Counted from the stretch's first letter, positions 10,844 through 22,191 are shown. The stretch: DNA of 64,000 bases from Schistosoma mansoni (GCF_000237925.1 NC_031495.1:63594939-63658938); one strand, 5' to 3'. A program made the numbers and translations. The notes: generated by a model not told the origin, from the sequence alone.

Positions 10844-11440
10844 CTTACGCCTGTTACTCCCAATGGAGCATAGGCCGCCGACCAGCATTCTCAAGCATAC
10901 TCTATCTTAGGCCTTGCTTTCTAGTTCTATCCAATTGTTGTTCATTTTTCTCATGTCTGTCTCTATTTCTCGGCGTAATGTGTTCTTTGGTCTTCCTCTT
11001 CTTCTTTGGCATTCAGGTTTCCATGTGAGAGCTTGCCTTGTGACGCAGTTGAGTGCTTTTCTCAATGTGTGTCGTATCCATTTTCAACGCTTTTTCCTGA
11101 TTTCTTCCCCCACTGAAATCTGGTTTGTTTTCTCCCACAGTAGGTTGTTGCTCATAGTGTTTAGCCAGTGAATGTTAAATATTTTATGTAGACAACTGTT
11201 AATAAACATCTGTATCTTATGGATGATGGTTTTAGTAGTTCTACAAGTTTCCGCCACATACAATAGAACTGTCTTGATATTTGTATTGAAAATTCTGATC
11301 TTGGTGTTGGTTGACAATTGCTTTGAGTTCCAGATGTTCTTCAGTTGTAAATATGCTAGTGTTGCTTTGCCGATCAGCGCCTTCACACTGCATCTGATCC
11401 TATGTGAAGTTGCGGATCGGCAAAGCAGGAGCAGCATATT
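10844..11440 (-). mobile_element. RTE-type LINE with inverted 5' end
   Basis: Starts with the TTAC tail at 10845 and reads the usual RTE C-terminus on the minus strand to about 11390 (GCATCTGATCC). The last ~40 bases (11400-11440) run in the opposite orientation and repeat RTE sequence just covered (GCGGATCGGCAAAGCAGGAGCAGC), the footprint of twin priming. Confidence 0.85.
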
Positions 11441-11849
11441 TACATAGGTTTGATTAAGGAATATTTACCTATGAAGTTGGTCAAAAATATGTTTAAACAG
11501 AGATGAACAGTGTGTAGAAGTAGAATCGAGGACTGGCGTTTTGTACTATTTGATACATTAAGATAATGAATGACAAATAAGATGGAACGAACTTCTTTGA
11601 TTCCATGACTAAACGTTATTCATCTCTGCTTAAATATAAACAAACTATGTTTGTATGAGATAGTGAATTCATTGTATCATATTGCTTTCTTTTAAGGTGC
11701 ATACAATCTTGTAATTGAGAAATGAATAGTTAATCAAAGAACGACAAATCGTTTGATAGATAAAAATAAAATTAGTTCATATCTATCAGTATGGAGTTGT
11801 GGAGATTGTTAAGTTTTAGAATGAGATCATGAAGCGATTAATGTCAAAC

Positions 11850-12000
11850 TGAAAGCTCTGGAAGGCCGTTTCGTCCTAGTATTGGACTCCTCAGTAGTGC
11901 GCATCCACGATTCTGCACACGGGATTTGAGCTCAGAACCTTTGGTCTCTAGCACGAACGCTTCAATTCTAGACCACTAACCTGACATCAAACGGTGTTTA
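11850..12000 (-). repeat. SINE-B fragment
   Basis: Reverse hammerhead-like segment (11858-11906; core CTGAGGAG and CGAAAC kept, cleavage triplet TTC) plus tRNA-like segment to 12000. Confidence 0.75.
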
Positions 12001-12349
12001 AATGGAAAGACTGAGAAACTATTATTAGTTCAGATGATCGTTATCAGATTTACTGATTACCCAACTACATTAAGTTTATGACAAACAATACTACTGAAAT
12101 AATCATAAAATCGTCTATGCATATGTGTGATGACTCAGCTTCAAATATATTCCCCTAAAAGTTTCAATGACCATTGATGACCTGTTGACTACAATTAAAT
12201 TAGTCAACAACTGTAGTTATAAAAAAACTTTTATCTTCATTTAGTTTTTATAGTTTGTAAAAACGCATAAAACTGTTTATCAGTATCTTCCTAAATACGA
12301 ACGTTTACTATTCTATTCCTTTAAAATTTTATACTTGACTACTAATTAA
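12001..12349. other. no recognised feature
   Basis: AT-rich sequence; nothing recognised. Confidence 0.5.
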
Positions 12350-12696
12350 CTAACTACCTAACTACTTACATACTTATACCTGTTACCCCTTGTAAAGGAG
12401 CATAGGCCGACCACCAGCATTCTCCATTAAACTCTATCCTGGGTGATCTTTTCTAGTTGGCTCTAGTTGCTATTCATTCTTTTCATAGCTGCTTCTAATT
12501 CTCGACATAGTGTATTCTTCAGCCATCCTCTTTTGAGTTACCCTTCAGGATTCCAACTTAGGGCTTGCTTCATGTTGTAGTTTGATGATTTCCGTAATGT
12601 ATGTCTTATCCATTTCCGACATCTTTTCCTAATTTCCTCTTCATCTGGAAGTTGATTTGTTCACTCCTACAGTAGACTGTTGCTGATGGTTTGAGT
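12350..12696 (-). mobile_element. RTE-type LINE 3' tail
   Basis: Degenerate TTAC tail, then the RTE C-terminus in reverse up to 'ISNSLL' (about 12690); truncated beside a short (TA)n run. Confidence 0.8.
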
Positions 12697-12712
12697 ATAT
12701 ATATATATATAT

Positions 12713-12900
12713 ATAATCTGGAAACATTGGACGACCGTTTCGTCCTAGTATGGGATCCCTCAGCAGTGCGTATCCACGATCCTACATTCACTACTCGAAT
12801 CCAGGACTTTTCGGCCTCGTGAGCAAGCGCTTCACCTCTAGACCTCTAAGACGGCCACGATATTTCGCCACCATCCACTATTGTCTTCAGCTTGTAACCG
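12713..12900 (-). repeat. SINE-B copy
   Basis: Reverse copy with a hammerhead-like segment 12720-12776 (one core change, CTGAGGG) and a weak tRNA-like segment. Lies directly beyond the truncated end of the RTE copy. Confidence 0.75.
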
Positions 12901-13440
12901 CCTGACAACAGACACAGCTGTATATTTCATGAATTAACCCCATTTGGTTTTACTCATTTGTATTGAAAGATATTTTATACAGTACAAACTAATATTACAC
13001 ATCTGTCTTTGCATTCATCTTAATATAACTATAAATGTTTACATACATACATGCATATATACCCTGAAAAATTATGAATCATCACCATCTTCTTCCCATA
13101 TCATGTAACATTGAACAATATAGAAACCATTTCAAATCACATTAAGGTTATTTTTCAATGAATAACATTATGACTATTCAATTGATAAACCTTAACATTA
13201 GTCTCCTTCACTTCCAATCTCTCATCCTCTCTATTTCTTTCTGGATAATTTAGCTTACAGACTGGAATGGTTTAATGTTCAATGTTCAATACTCCACCTG
13301 GTGATAATTGTTAGTTATTGTGCCTGACTTTTAGTCAAATATGGTTACTATCTTATTCCATATGTATAGAATAGTTTAGAAAGTGTGAAAATTGTTAATA
13401 TTCATTTAATAACTGATAGTGGAGATATTTATTGAATATT
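12901..13440. other. no recognised feature
   Basis: AT-rich sequence, nothing matched. Confidence 0.5.
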
Positions 13441-13862
13441 ACTTACTTACTTAGTTGCTTACTTACTTACTTACTTCATTCAGCTACAACGTAGGATCAG
13501 GTACATATATGCATCGGTCCAAGTTGTCATACCTCGTTAGCACAACAAGATGAACACCGGATTCATAGAAGTAGTTAATTTAGTGGTGGTAGTATATAAA
13601 AGATAGGTTGTATATAAGAATATAGTATAGGAAGGAATAAAGTTATGAAGCAATTTTAATCTTAAGGTTTAAAGGAAGATGAAGCATGTACACACCTACG
13701 CCATTGTGATCGATTCTGAGCCATGTCACCTAGAGTCTCCAACCATTGGTTACGATAGTCACGCGGACCCCAACCAAGTAGTCTGCATCTGCCAACATGG
13801 CTCAGACTAGAAGTTAGTGACTTCATGCTCTGATGCCACGTTTTGGTTTGGCCGCCCCTAAC
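13441..13862 (-). mobile_element. second RTE-like LINE family, 3' tail
   Basis: Begins with TTAC repeats (13441-13476). In reverse it reads a different RTE-like C-terminus: 'LETLGDMAQNRSQWRR' near 13690-13745, similar to the W..LA.DR..WR endings of RTE/SR3-like proteins. Only copy of this type in the window; called from motif memory. Confidence 0.55.
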
Positions 13863-14037
13863 GCTTACTTACTTACTTATTTACTTACTTAGTTATTCAC
13901 TTACTCACTCACTTACTTACTCACTTACTTACTTACGCCTGTTACCCCCCAATAAAACATAGACCGCCGACCAGCATTCTCCAACGCACTCTGTCCTGGG
14001 CCTTCCTTTCTAGTTCTATCCAAATTTTGTTCAGTTT
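13863..14037 (-). mobile_element. RTE-type LINE, short 3' tail with long TTAC run
   Basis: TTAC-type repeats from 13865 to 13935 lead into the standard RTE 3' end (CGCCTGTTACCCC...), truncated after about 100 bp. It abuts the previous element at its broken 5' end. Confidence 0.8.
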
Positions 14038-14202
14038 ATTGCATATACAAAGGTTAAATTGATATTAATTGAACAATTAGTTGGCACTATTGTATACTAA
14101 GTAGTCTTCATTTGTTAAATCTACGACCCCCCAAAAATGATGAATATTTTTTTTCATAAATTGAATAATTATTCGAATTTAAATAACGTTATTATTAGTC
14201 TA

Positions 14203-14352
14203 AGGTAGACCGCCGCTGAAAACCTGGAAGCACTGGACCACCGTTTCATTAGAAGCGCTCACCCACGAGCCCCCACTCGGAACTCGGGCCCAGGACCTTC
14301 GATCTCGCGCGTGAATGCTTAACCCGTAGACTACTGAACCGGAATCTAATAG
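14203..14352 (-). repeat. SINE-B fragment
   Basis: Reverse copy, hammerhead half decayed, tRNA-like part recognisable (GGAACTCGGGCCC near 14279). Confidence 0.65.
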
Positions 14353-14804
14353 TATTTATGATCTTGCACAACCCTTCAGCAATTACTTAGTCAAATATAT
14401 TACCTTGAATAAGTGTCATTAAACGCTGATTTACATAATCCGTCACAAACTTGAACAGAAATTATGAAGTCTATTCCTATTATTATGTAAGTATAACTGT
14501 GTGTGTGTTCAACAGTAACCTTTCACTATCGATCACTGAATAAATCCATCCTATGTTTGTAAGTCCAGTCATTAGTGTCAATCGAATACCATCGATCAAA
14601 TTTAATAGATTTATAGTACTTGGAATTAAACTTGTTCACTCTAATAAACTAGGCAACATTAACAAGTGAGTCAAAGCGTCAAAGCTATTCAAAATCCCAA
14701 TGTATATGCATATTACAATTCTAATATATTCTGAAAATCTAACAAACTAAACATCTTAGTTGTTGCCTATCTCTAAGTTCCATCTTATATAACTTACTTG
14801 TTTA
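14353..14804. other. no recognised feature
   Basis: AT-rich sequence, nothing matched. Confidence 0.5.
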
Positions 14805-14938
14805 ATTTCGTTGGCGTTTTTTTAGCAATATTTTTTTCTACAGAATGGGGTTGCCGACCGCATCCCAGACCCTCCTTCTTTACCTGAGCTTGGGACCGGC
14901 AGTAATTCTAAGAGAACTACAAGTGGAGTTATTTTATC
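14805..14938 (-). mobile_element. element C, reverse copy
   Basis: Reverse complement of the 9120-9269 element: T-rich end, GGGGTTGCC...GGGACCGGCAGTA, then the opening palindrome region. More diverged than the 24.2-kb copy. Confidence 0.7.
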
Positions 14939-15182
14939 TAACTTGGTATAAAATAAATAAAGGTTAGTATAAATTCAATTAGATTCTGTTCGATTCAAGC
15001 TTCCCTGATCAGCACATAAATTTTATATATCGTTTATATAAAGATTATAAGCTTACATTCCAGACTATTATTTCTCTGCTTTAAACCATATGGCTTATGT
15101 ATATACATATGTATCTGATAGATTTGCACAGACAATAGAATAATTCACCAAATTTCTGATTCAATAAAATACTACTTAAATA

Positions 15183-15198
15183 CCACCTTTTCCTCCTC

Positions 15199-15232
<34 letters not shown>

Positions 15233-15262
15233 TATTCCTTCTTCTTCTTCTTCACTTCCTAA
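15183..15262. repeat. (CTT)n-rich microsatellite
   Basis: Pyrimidine-only tract of CTT/CTC triplets. The stretch 14939-15911 around it is otherwise unremarkable apart from a CA run at 15520-15535. Confidence 0.85.
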
Positions 15263-15911
15263 CCCTAATCAATGTCAAATAGTTTACATACCAAAATAAA
15301 GTGAATTATTGCAGTTCCTTGTTAAATAAATCCATTGAATGAATATTTTTTACTATCAAATGAAGTGTAAACTACTTAGAAACTGTGTTGGTAATCCGAT
15401 TATGATGTTGTTTCTAACACTGTAAATATGTGAATGTAAATGTGTAATCTTGAATACATTTAAGTTTTTTTATCACTAGAATGAATGAAAGACAGATCCT
15501 GAATACCCCCCAACCCCCGACACACACACACACACAGACAAACAATGATACACAGAATGAAGTTAACAGAATGAAAGGAATGATGATAAAAGGTGAATGT
15601 AAAGTTTTATATTTTTGTTTTATATTGTTGTCATGATTAGTACAATTCATTAAAATATACTTTCTTTCCTCCTTCTAACCCCCCCATCTCTCTCTCCCTC
15701 TCATTCTTGCTGATTATTCATTGTTGTTCCTCCTTCTTGTCTAGTCATGATAATCATCATAATAATTTCGAGATCAGATCATCTTTAGTTACTGAAAGAA
15801 CATTAGGAATGAAACATAACGAAGTTAATGATTTCGTTAGACGAAATCAAAGTCACAGTTTTTATGATGATATAAAATAATCAGTAGTATATATATTATG
15901 CAAGATGTTAT

Positions 15912-16245
15912 GCAAAGATGGATAGTGGCTAGCAATGAAATCCAGGATGTGTGTTTCGTCCCATTTGGGACTCGTCAGTTCGATTTACCTGCATCTCAGA
16001 GTTGATGTTCACTCTGTGAATTAAACACAGTATCGCTCGCTTTAAAAGCCATCTCGTTATCCTTTTAGCTAGTGAGTCGTGATAGCTACTTGCTTGTGCA
16101 ATGGGTTGAAGTTTAAATTCACTTGATGTTGTTTACTTGTATCTTCTCCCTTGTTGTTTAGGACTACAATTGATTAGTCTCTTGTTAGCATATGTGCATC
16201 CTGTGCAGATTTCTTCGATGCAAGCAAACAACACCTAGTGAATTT
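15912..16245. repeat. SINE-A inverted composite
   Basis: Starts GCAAAGATGG, then reverse hammerhead, reverse tRNA-like segment and a reverse M module (16105-16218), followed by a short plus-strand end of M (CAAGCAAACAACACCTAGTGAATTT). Same outer ends as the other composites. Confidence 0.75.
15932..15989 (-). ncRNA. hammerhead ribozyme (SINE-A)
   Basis: The minus strand reads CTGACGAG, stem II TCCC/GGGA around AAAT, CGAAAC, ACACATC then CTGGATTTC. The core is intact. Confidence 0.75.
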
Positions 16246-16539
16246 AAGAATTACATTAGTTTATATGTTTCATGGGTAAGAAACAAATCTTAAAATTTAC
16301 GTTTAATGAATGGTGTATGATTGAACTAATAGTCTTTGGATAAGTGTATACCTTTTCTTAGTTATAGTATGATAAATTGTCGAAAAGTAAATAAGCTTTT
16401 GATAGTACTGTATCACTTCATTAGTACATATCTCCATTCATCATAATTATATATTACAGAATACTATCCGACCTGATTAAGCAAAGGACAGTTAGTTATA
16501 TAATATACCCTTATGGGCCAGGGCAATCTTGCACTGGTT

Positions 16540-16732
16540 TTCAGGAGAACCAGACACCATCCAGACCTTCACGCGGCAACCCAAACAGTACAGCTCAATC
16601 CCGTTTAACAGGAGAGCCAGACACTGCCCAAGCTTAACCCAAGCAGTACAGCTCAATCCCGCCCCATAGGACAGCCAGAAACTATATAGGCTTCAACGCT
16701 ACAATCTGAACAGTACAGCCCAATCCTGTGGC
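16540..16732. repeat. three-unit minisatellite
   Basis: Three imperfect units of about 58-67 bp marked by CAGTACAGCTCAATCCCG at 16586, 16644 and (as CAGTACAGCCCAATCCTG) 16711. GC-rich against an AT-rich background; role unknown. Confidence 0.7.
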
Positions 16733-17040
16733 GCAACCACTCAGATACCAAACACCCTGGTGGACCAAAGCAAAGGACAGCTAATGGTAATGAAGTGTTG
16801 TAATCTCGCTCATCTAATGGAAATAAAGCATCAGGTTGACTTGAGTAAAGCTTCAAAGGTTACCCACTATATTCTACTAAATCTATCACATGATTCATCT
16901 TTTGCGCCTTACCAAAGCCGTTTTATTTTACATCTAGGAACTTAGCCTGTGTATCCAAAAGAAATTTAATACTGGTCTAACTAAGATCAGTACATGATAT
17001 AAAACTATGGAAATATACGTACCATTGTACAGTCATGATA

Positions 17041-17392
17041 GCTTACTTACTTACTAACTCCTGTTACTCCCAATGGAGCATAGGCTGCCAACCAGCATTC
17101 CCCAACCTAATCTGTCCCGGGCCTTCCTCTCTAGTTCTTCAGTTGTTGTTCATTCTTCTCATATCTGTCTCCATTTTTCGGTGTAATGTGTTCTTTGGTA
17201 TTCCTCTCCTCCTTTGGCCTTGACGATTCCATGTGGGGGCTTGGCTTGTGACGCAGTTGAGTGCTTTTCTCAATGTGTATCCTATCCACTTGCAGTGCTT
17301 CTTCCTAATTTTTTCCTCCGCTGGATGGAATCTGGTTTGTTCTCTCCCACATTTGAATGTTGCTGATAGTGCCTGGCAAACGGATCCACAGT
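17041..17392 (-). mobile_element. RTE-type LINE 3' tail
   Basis: TTAC tail at 17042, then reverse RTE C-terminus up to about 'ALSATFKCGREQTRF'; truncated near 17390. Confidence 0.85.
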
Positions 17393-17569
17393 CATGATAA
17401 CTAATTAGACGCAAAGGAAAAATACATTTAACTGATTCGTTAGTTTAGAAGTAAATGAGTAATTTGACTGAATCAATTAGTTGACAATTTTTACTAGTAA
17501 AGTTTATCTCACAATGTAGTTTCCTTCTATCGATAAACGTACTCTTGTGGTGTATGCTATTTATGACGA

Positions 17570-17840
17570 CAGACATAAGTAATATGTAATACCGATCAGA
17601 AATGAAATGCCTAGCGGCAGATGATTGGGAAGATCAGATCGAAGAAAACGCGAACACAGAGTAATTGTTATGGCGATGAAAGAACAATGAAGTTTGAAAC
17701 AATTGATAGAGAATTTACAAATGAAGTATTAAACGTATGGTTTTATATTTGACAAAAGAACTCTGTAATTTTGTATGAGAATACAATTGGTTGTCCCTAC
17801 CTATGTGTTCTCGTCCATCACATTCCCCTGTACGAATTTC
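17570..17840. repeat. dispersed repeat D, copy 2
   Basis: Same order of blocks as 5742-6010 and 25870-26150, somewhat more diverged. Confidence 0.6.
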
Positions 17841-17996
17841 TTGATGACTCTAGAGTTTTATGCTCAGCAGTTGATAGGGGAATTAAACATGTGTTTCTCA
17901 ACCTCTCCAGATACATAATCCGCAAATTTGAAGTTTAGTACTCTTTCATCAAGTTATACGTTTATACAAAAGCTAAGGCAAGGCATAAAACTGATA

Positions 17997-18272
17997 TTGT
18001 AGTTGAAAGCGTGAGTCAATTGAAGCTAGACCACCAGGAAAAATCTGGAAGCACTGAACGGTCGTTTCGTCCTATAGTGGGACCCCTCAGCTGTGCGCAT
18101 CCACGACCTTGCCTCGCGAGAGTCGAACTCAGGACCTACTAGTCTCGCGCCAGAGCACTTAACCAATAGACCACTGAGCTGGTATCCGATGGATGTTTAT
18201 GTCTAACTCCAACCAACTATGAAAATACTAAATCTTCACAAAAACCCCTTCTGATAATGATATTGTAGGATT
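17997..18272. repeat. SINE-B, reverse with short inverted end
   Basis: Reverse 3' part, hammerhead, tRNA-like segment and leader run to about 18236; the last bases (TAAATCTTCACAAAAACCCCTTCTGAT region) are the plus-strand 3' end of the same family. Confidence 0.7.
18045..18103 (-). ncRNA. hammerhead-like segment (SINE-B)
   Basis: The minus strand reads CTGAGGGG (last core A changed), stem II, CGAAAC, GACCGTTC. Most of the core is kept, but activity is doubtful. Confidence 0.55.
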
Positions 18273-18486
18273 TATTGATCAATTACAGTCTTATTTTTAC
18301 CGTATGAATAGCTTCTATTTTGATCGATTTATATACGTTGAATGTTTATTTGGTTAGCAATAAATCCTCCAACAAGATGAAATAAATGGTGTAAATACTT
18401 CTTCAAACTAACGCAGATTTCTTTTCTTATCTCCAAACTAGGTTCTCTGTTGAAATCATAAACTGGATATTCTCAGCTTAAATCAT

Positions 18487-18809
18487 TACTTACCTACTTA
18501 TTTACGCATGTTACCACTCATGGAGGAACATAGGTCAACCACCATCATTCTCCTTCAAACTCTATCCTCGAGCAATCCTTTCCATTTGGCTCCAGTCGCT
18601 ACTCATTCTTTTCCTGTCTGCTTCCAATTCCCGATACATTGTGTTCTTTGGTCTTCCTCTTTTCATTTAGCTATGAGGATTCTAAGTTAGTGCTTGCTTC
18701 GTGATGCAGTTTGATGATTTCCTCAATATGTATTCTATCCTTTTCCAACGTATTTTCATAATTTCCTTTTTATCTGGAAGTTGATTTGTTCTCTCCTACA
18801 GCAGACTGT
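18487..18809 (-). mobile_element. RTE-type LINE 3' tail, part of a chimera
   Basis: TTAC tail then RTE C-terminus in reverse, truncated at about 18809, where element C begins. The RTE tail plus element C together are bounded by TTAAATCAT (18478-18486 and 19490-19498), so they look like one insertion. Confidence 0.8.
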
Positions 18810-19489
18810 CACAGTAGCTCTTCTAGAGCTACTGCTGTTATGACTTTATAAAAGAAGGCCGTTGCCGATCGGTTATGATTTTATGTCCGGCTTTTTGTCA
18901 CGTAAATTATCTACTAATCGAAATACGACTTTTCCAATCTTAACACTGTGACAAATCAATGACGTTCGACCGGTATGAACAGTCTAGCGTCCTCATTGCT
19001 CCTTTGTTCGCCTAGCCCTTCCAATTGAGTCCAGAACATCAATTACAGCTTCTGTTATGCAAATCATTTATTTCAAGCATACTTGGTTTATACACCAGAC
19101 TGACAGACAGCATCACACCATAAAATAGAAAATAATATTTGTACAAGATCAAACCAAATGTGGCTGTGAACATAGGAGACAGTAATCAATAAACTGAGTA
19201 TAGTTTAGGAAGAGTAATTCGTATGATAATAATTCATAGGTCAAAATGAAGCTTGTAATGAGATGAATATAGATATACACAATTAAGTTACTCAGTAGTT
19301 AAACAATAAGAATATATATATAATAATCGTCCATTAAAAGGTCCCGGAAATTACCCATAACCATATCTTCGTTAGGATACAACAGTTGCCAATCGTAACC
19401 ACGAGTAAAGGAGTAGGGTTAGGCATGGGGTCAGCAACTCCAACCCGTAGGAAACAACCTTCCAACAACAACAAAAAACGCTCACCAGT
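18810..19489 (+). mobile_element. element C, split by a solo LTR
   Basis: The left piece (18812-18835) is the opening palindrome GTAGCTCTTCTAGAGCTAC; the right piece (19385-19489) is the rest, ending CGCTCACCAG. The LTR at 18836-19384 lies between them. Confidence 0.65.
18836..19384 (-). repeat. solo LTR, subfamily ii
   Basis: About 549 bp, TGTTATG at one end and ACAACA at the other. On the minus strand it has a TATA-like box (GGTTTATACACC region reversed) and an AATAAAG-type signal region as in the 25.1-kb copy. Inserted into element C, so younger than the RTE/C chimera. Confidence 0.65.
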
Positions 19490-20037
19490 TTAAATCATAC
19501 TGATACACAATTCCTTTTGAAAATTTCGATACTTTTATACTCCCCAGTGTTATTTTCTACATATTATGTAATTAAATTACATATTCAATTATCATGTTTA
19601 CCCCCCCCCCTTATTTATGGTTTATAATATCTGTTTGCCTATATATATTTTGTAAAGGTAATGATTTACCATGGACTTAAATCTTCCATTATATTATAAA
19701 CCATGTATAAGTAATATAAGAAATATCCCAGTATACCCAAAATAAACTTGACGCCATTTAAATGAATTTAACACTATATATTTGATAGATAGACATTACA
19801 TATTACATATACTACTTAATAATAATAATATTCAGTAGTTAAATGGAATGTAAAGAGTTTATTGGGTGGTCTTGTTCCTAAACAATAATTATGGAGCCTA
19901 TAGATTATACGTTGCTTCAAGGGTACATTATCAAGTAATTATCATTTGTTTTCAATGTGTGTAAAATTGCATGATTTCAATTCGATTCATCATGTTCGTA
20001 GTTACTCCTAGCAACAAACCTTTCATTATTACATAAC
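19490..20037. other. no recognised feature
   Basis: AT-rich sequence with a C10 run at about 19601; nothing matched. Confidence 0.5.
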
Positions 20038-20976
20038 TGTTATATCCCGATAACATAAGCGAATGGTAACTTTGGGTTCCATTTATGGACCAATATTATG
20101 CATATACGTTTTATCGTATATTTGCTAAATAATTAAACTACTCATATTCATGTTCCTTTCATTGTGAGCTTTATTTTGACCTTTGAACTATTATTGTACG
20201 ATTTACCATTCCTGAGTTATACCTAGTCTATTAATTACTGCCCCCCCTCCTATTCACAGCCACATTTGGCTAACTCTTGTACAAATGTTATTTTCTATTT
20301 TATTGGTAAGATGTGGTCAGTCTGTTTGGTATATAAACTCAGTATAAATTCATTTAGTATTGTTTGTTTGAATCTTCCCATTGATACTTTTAGGTCTGCA
20401 ACTGGTCAGTCCCTAATTGGCATATGTGTATACTGTGTGTATTGCCTCAATATAGCCTTAATTCACAAGCATGGTAAGCAGAGATGGATAGTGGCTAGTA
20501 GTGGAATCCTCTTATTTGGAACTCGTGAGCTGGATGTACCTGCATCTCAGAGTTGATGTTCAACAATACTAAATGAATTTAAACTTCACCCCATCGCTCA
20601 AGCAAGTGGCTATCAGGACTCAGTGGCCGAGTGGATAACGCGATGGCATTTGAAGCGACAGTACTGGGTTCGATTCTCAGAGTGAGCATCAACTCGGAGA
20701 TGCAGTTACATCCATCTGACGAATCCCAAATATGACGAGACGCGTGTGAAACTGGATTCCACTGCTAGCCACTATCCATCTCTGCTTAAACTCAGTATGT
20801 TTGAAGTACAAGGATTCATACCACAGAGGCTGTTATTGGTGTTCTGGACTTAAATGACTGGGCTAGGCAGAAAGCAGGACTGGTAAGCGCTCTAGACTAC
20901 TCGTATGGTTTTCATGTGTCACTGTTCCAATCGATAATTCACTGCTCTCTAATTGGCGGTCTTATCGCGTCATACA
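20038..20976 (+). repeat. solo LTR, subfamily i, host to a SINE-A
   Basis: TGTTATATCCC start and CATACA end; about 486 bp without the SINE-A at 20346-20787. Flanks ATAAC and TTAAC may be a one-mismatch TSD. A TATATAAACTCAGTA box lies exactly where the SINE-A went in. Confidence 0.65.
20346..20787. repeat. SINE-A inverted composite with TSD
   Basis: A 442-bp insertion with perfect 11-bp direct repeats AAACTCAGTAT (20335-20345 and 20788-20798). Reverse M and hammerhead arm (to about 20563), then plus-strand end of M, tRNA-like segment (box A TGGCCGAGTGG at 20622; box B GGGTTCGATTC near 20667), decayed hammerhead and CCATCTCTGCTT end. Confidence 0.9.
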
Positions 20977-21174
20977 TTAACTAGGTATCCACTCGGTCAC
21001 AAGATATAACCTCATTTGATAATACTAGTCTGGAATCAATTTTATGATGTAATTATTTCTATCCTTCGATAGACATATGTTTTCTATATAACTATATGTT
21101 ATACAGGTAGGATACTTGTTATAACGCTAGGGTTTCTTGTTATAATAATCCTTTCACTTTTTACATGTATGTGG

Positions 21175-21470
21175 GACGTTAATTTACCTTAGACGAATAT
21201 CTACACTAGATTTTCCACCCAGTGTCTATTCTACAGGACGTCAACACAACTCAGATCAAGAACACGAGATTAGTCTGAATAGAACGTCAATATATTTCAC
21301 ACCAAAATCCAACACAATCCAACAACAAGGAACAGTCAGTCGATAATAATCAGGACAGGGGAATATATAACATATATAACACCTGTCACACTATCTAATG
21401 TCTCACTCAGAAAAACAACCAATCATTATCATTCTCGCCCGCACATCACTATACGAATATACATCAGAAG
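21175..21470. repeat. dispersed repeat H, copy 1
   Basis: Aligns with 22965-23580 (GTTAATTTACCTTAGACGAATATCTAC, CAGATCAAGAACA, ACACCTGTCA, TCATTATCATTCTCG blocks). Family unknown; could be part of an LTR. The stretch to 21840 shows nothing else recognisable. Confidence 0.65.
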
Positions 21471-21847
21471 TAAATGATTTCGTCGAGAAGAGAAAACTTT
21501 CTTCGCTGAATTCTCTCATTGATGATAGATATATATAGTAGGAGGACCAAAGAAATTTCACTGAGCTCTACATAGATCAGCTTTCAAACTGAATTGTTTC
21601 CATATCACATGACAGATCGATAAACTTCGAACAGTTCATTGAATCTCGTCTTGGTCAACGATGAATAACCCCAGATTATTCAATGGTACGTCATAGACTG
21701 GTGCATGATGTAATACTTACGTTATGTACTTCTCTAATCTGTTATCAGTAATACATAATGTTGTTATAGTAAGTTTATTCATTCTCTCCAATCAGTAAGT
21801 AAGCTGATTAACCTATTTATCATGTTCAAATAAACCAAGTTATGTAT

Positions 21848-22152
21848 AAATTCATTTAGTATTGTTTGTTTTAATCATCCCATTGATGTTTAGGACTGCA
21901 ACTCGTCAGTCTCTAATTGATATATGTGCATACTGTGCGTATTGCCTCGATATAACCTTAATTCAAAAGCATTGTAAGCAAAGATGGATAGTTGCTAACA
22001 GTGGAATCCAAGACTCACGTCTCGTCTAATTTGGGACGCATTAGCTGGATGTACCTACATCTCAAAGTTAATGTTCACTCCGGGACTCGAACCCAGAGTC
22101 ACAAATAGGATGGAACGCAAGTCCTGGATTCCATTGCTAACCATTATTCATA
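21848..22152. repeat. SINE-A inverted composite
   Basis: Reverse M, reverse decayed hammerhead and reverse tRNA part to about 22096, then a plus-strand hammerhead half (CAAATAGGATGGAACG...CCTGGATTCC) and a frayed end. Confidence 0.7.
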
Positions 22153-22191
22153 ATTGAAATATTGTTCATATTTTTAAACAAAACTAAATTT

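Noticed and set aside
15414-15650. 78-codon reverse frame rich in V and C
   Set aside because: The centre is the translation of a CA microsatellite and a C-rich run.
16653-16856. 67-codon reverse frame with a protein-like 'VSEWLRHRIGLYCSDC'
   Set aside because: It overlaps the minisatellite, and the peptide repeats follow its units; no start context or exon signals.
20622-20690. tRNA-like segment with box A and box B
   Set aside because: Belongs to SINE-A. The arms do not form a full tRNA cloverleaf and the same segment recurs in all copies, so not a tRNA gene.
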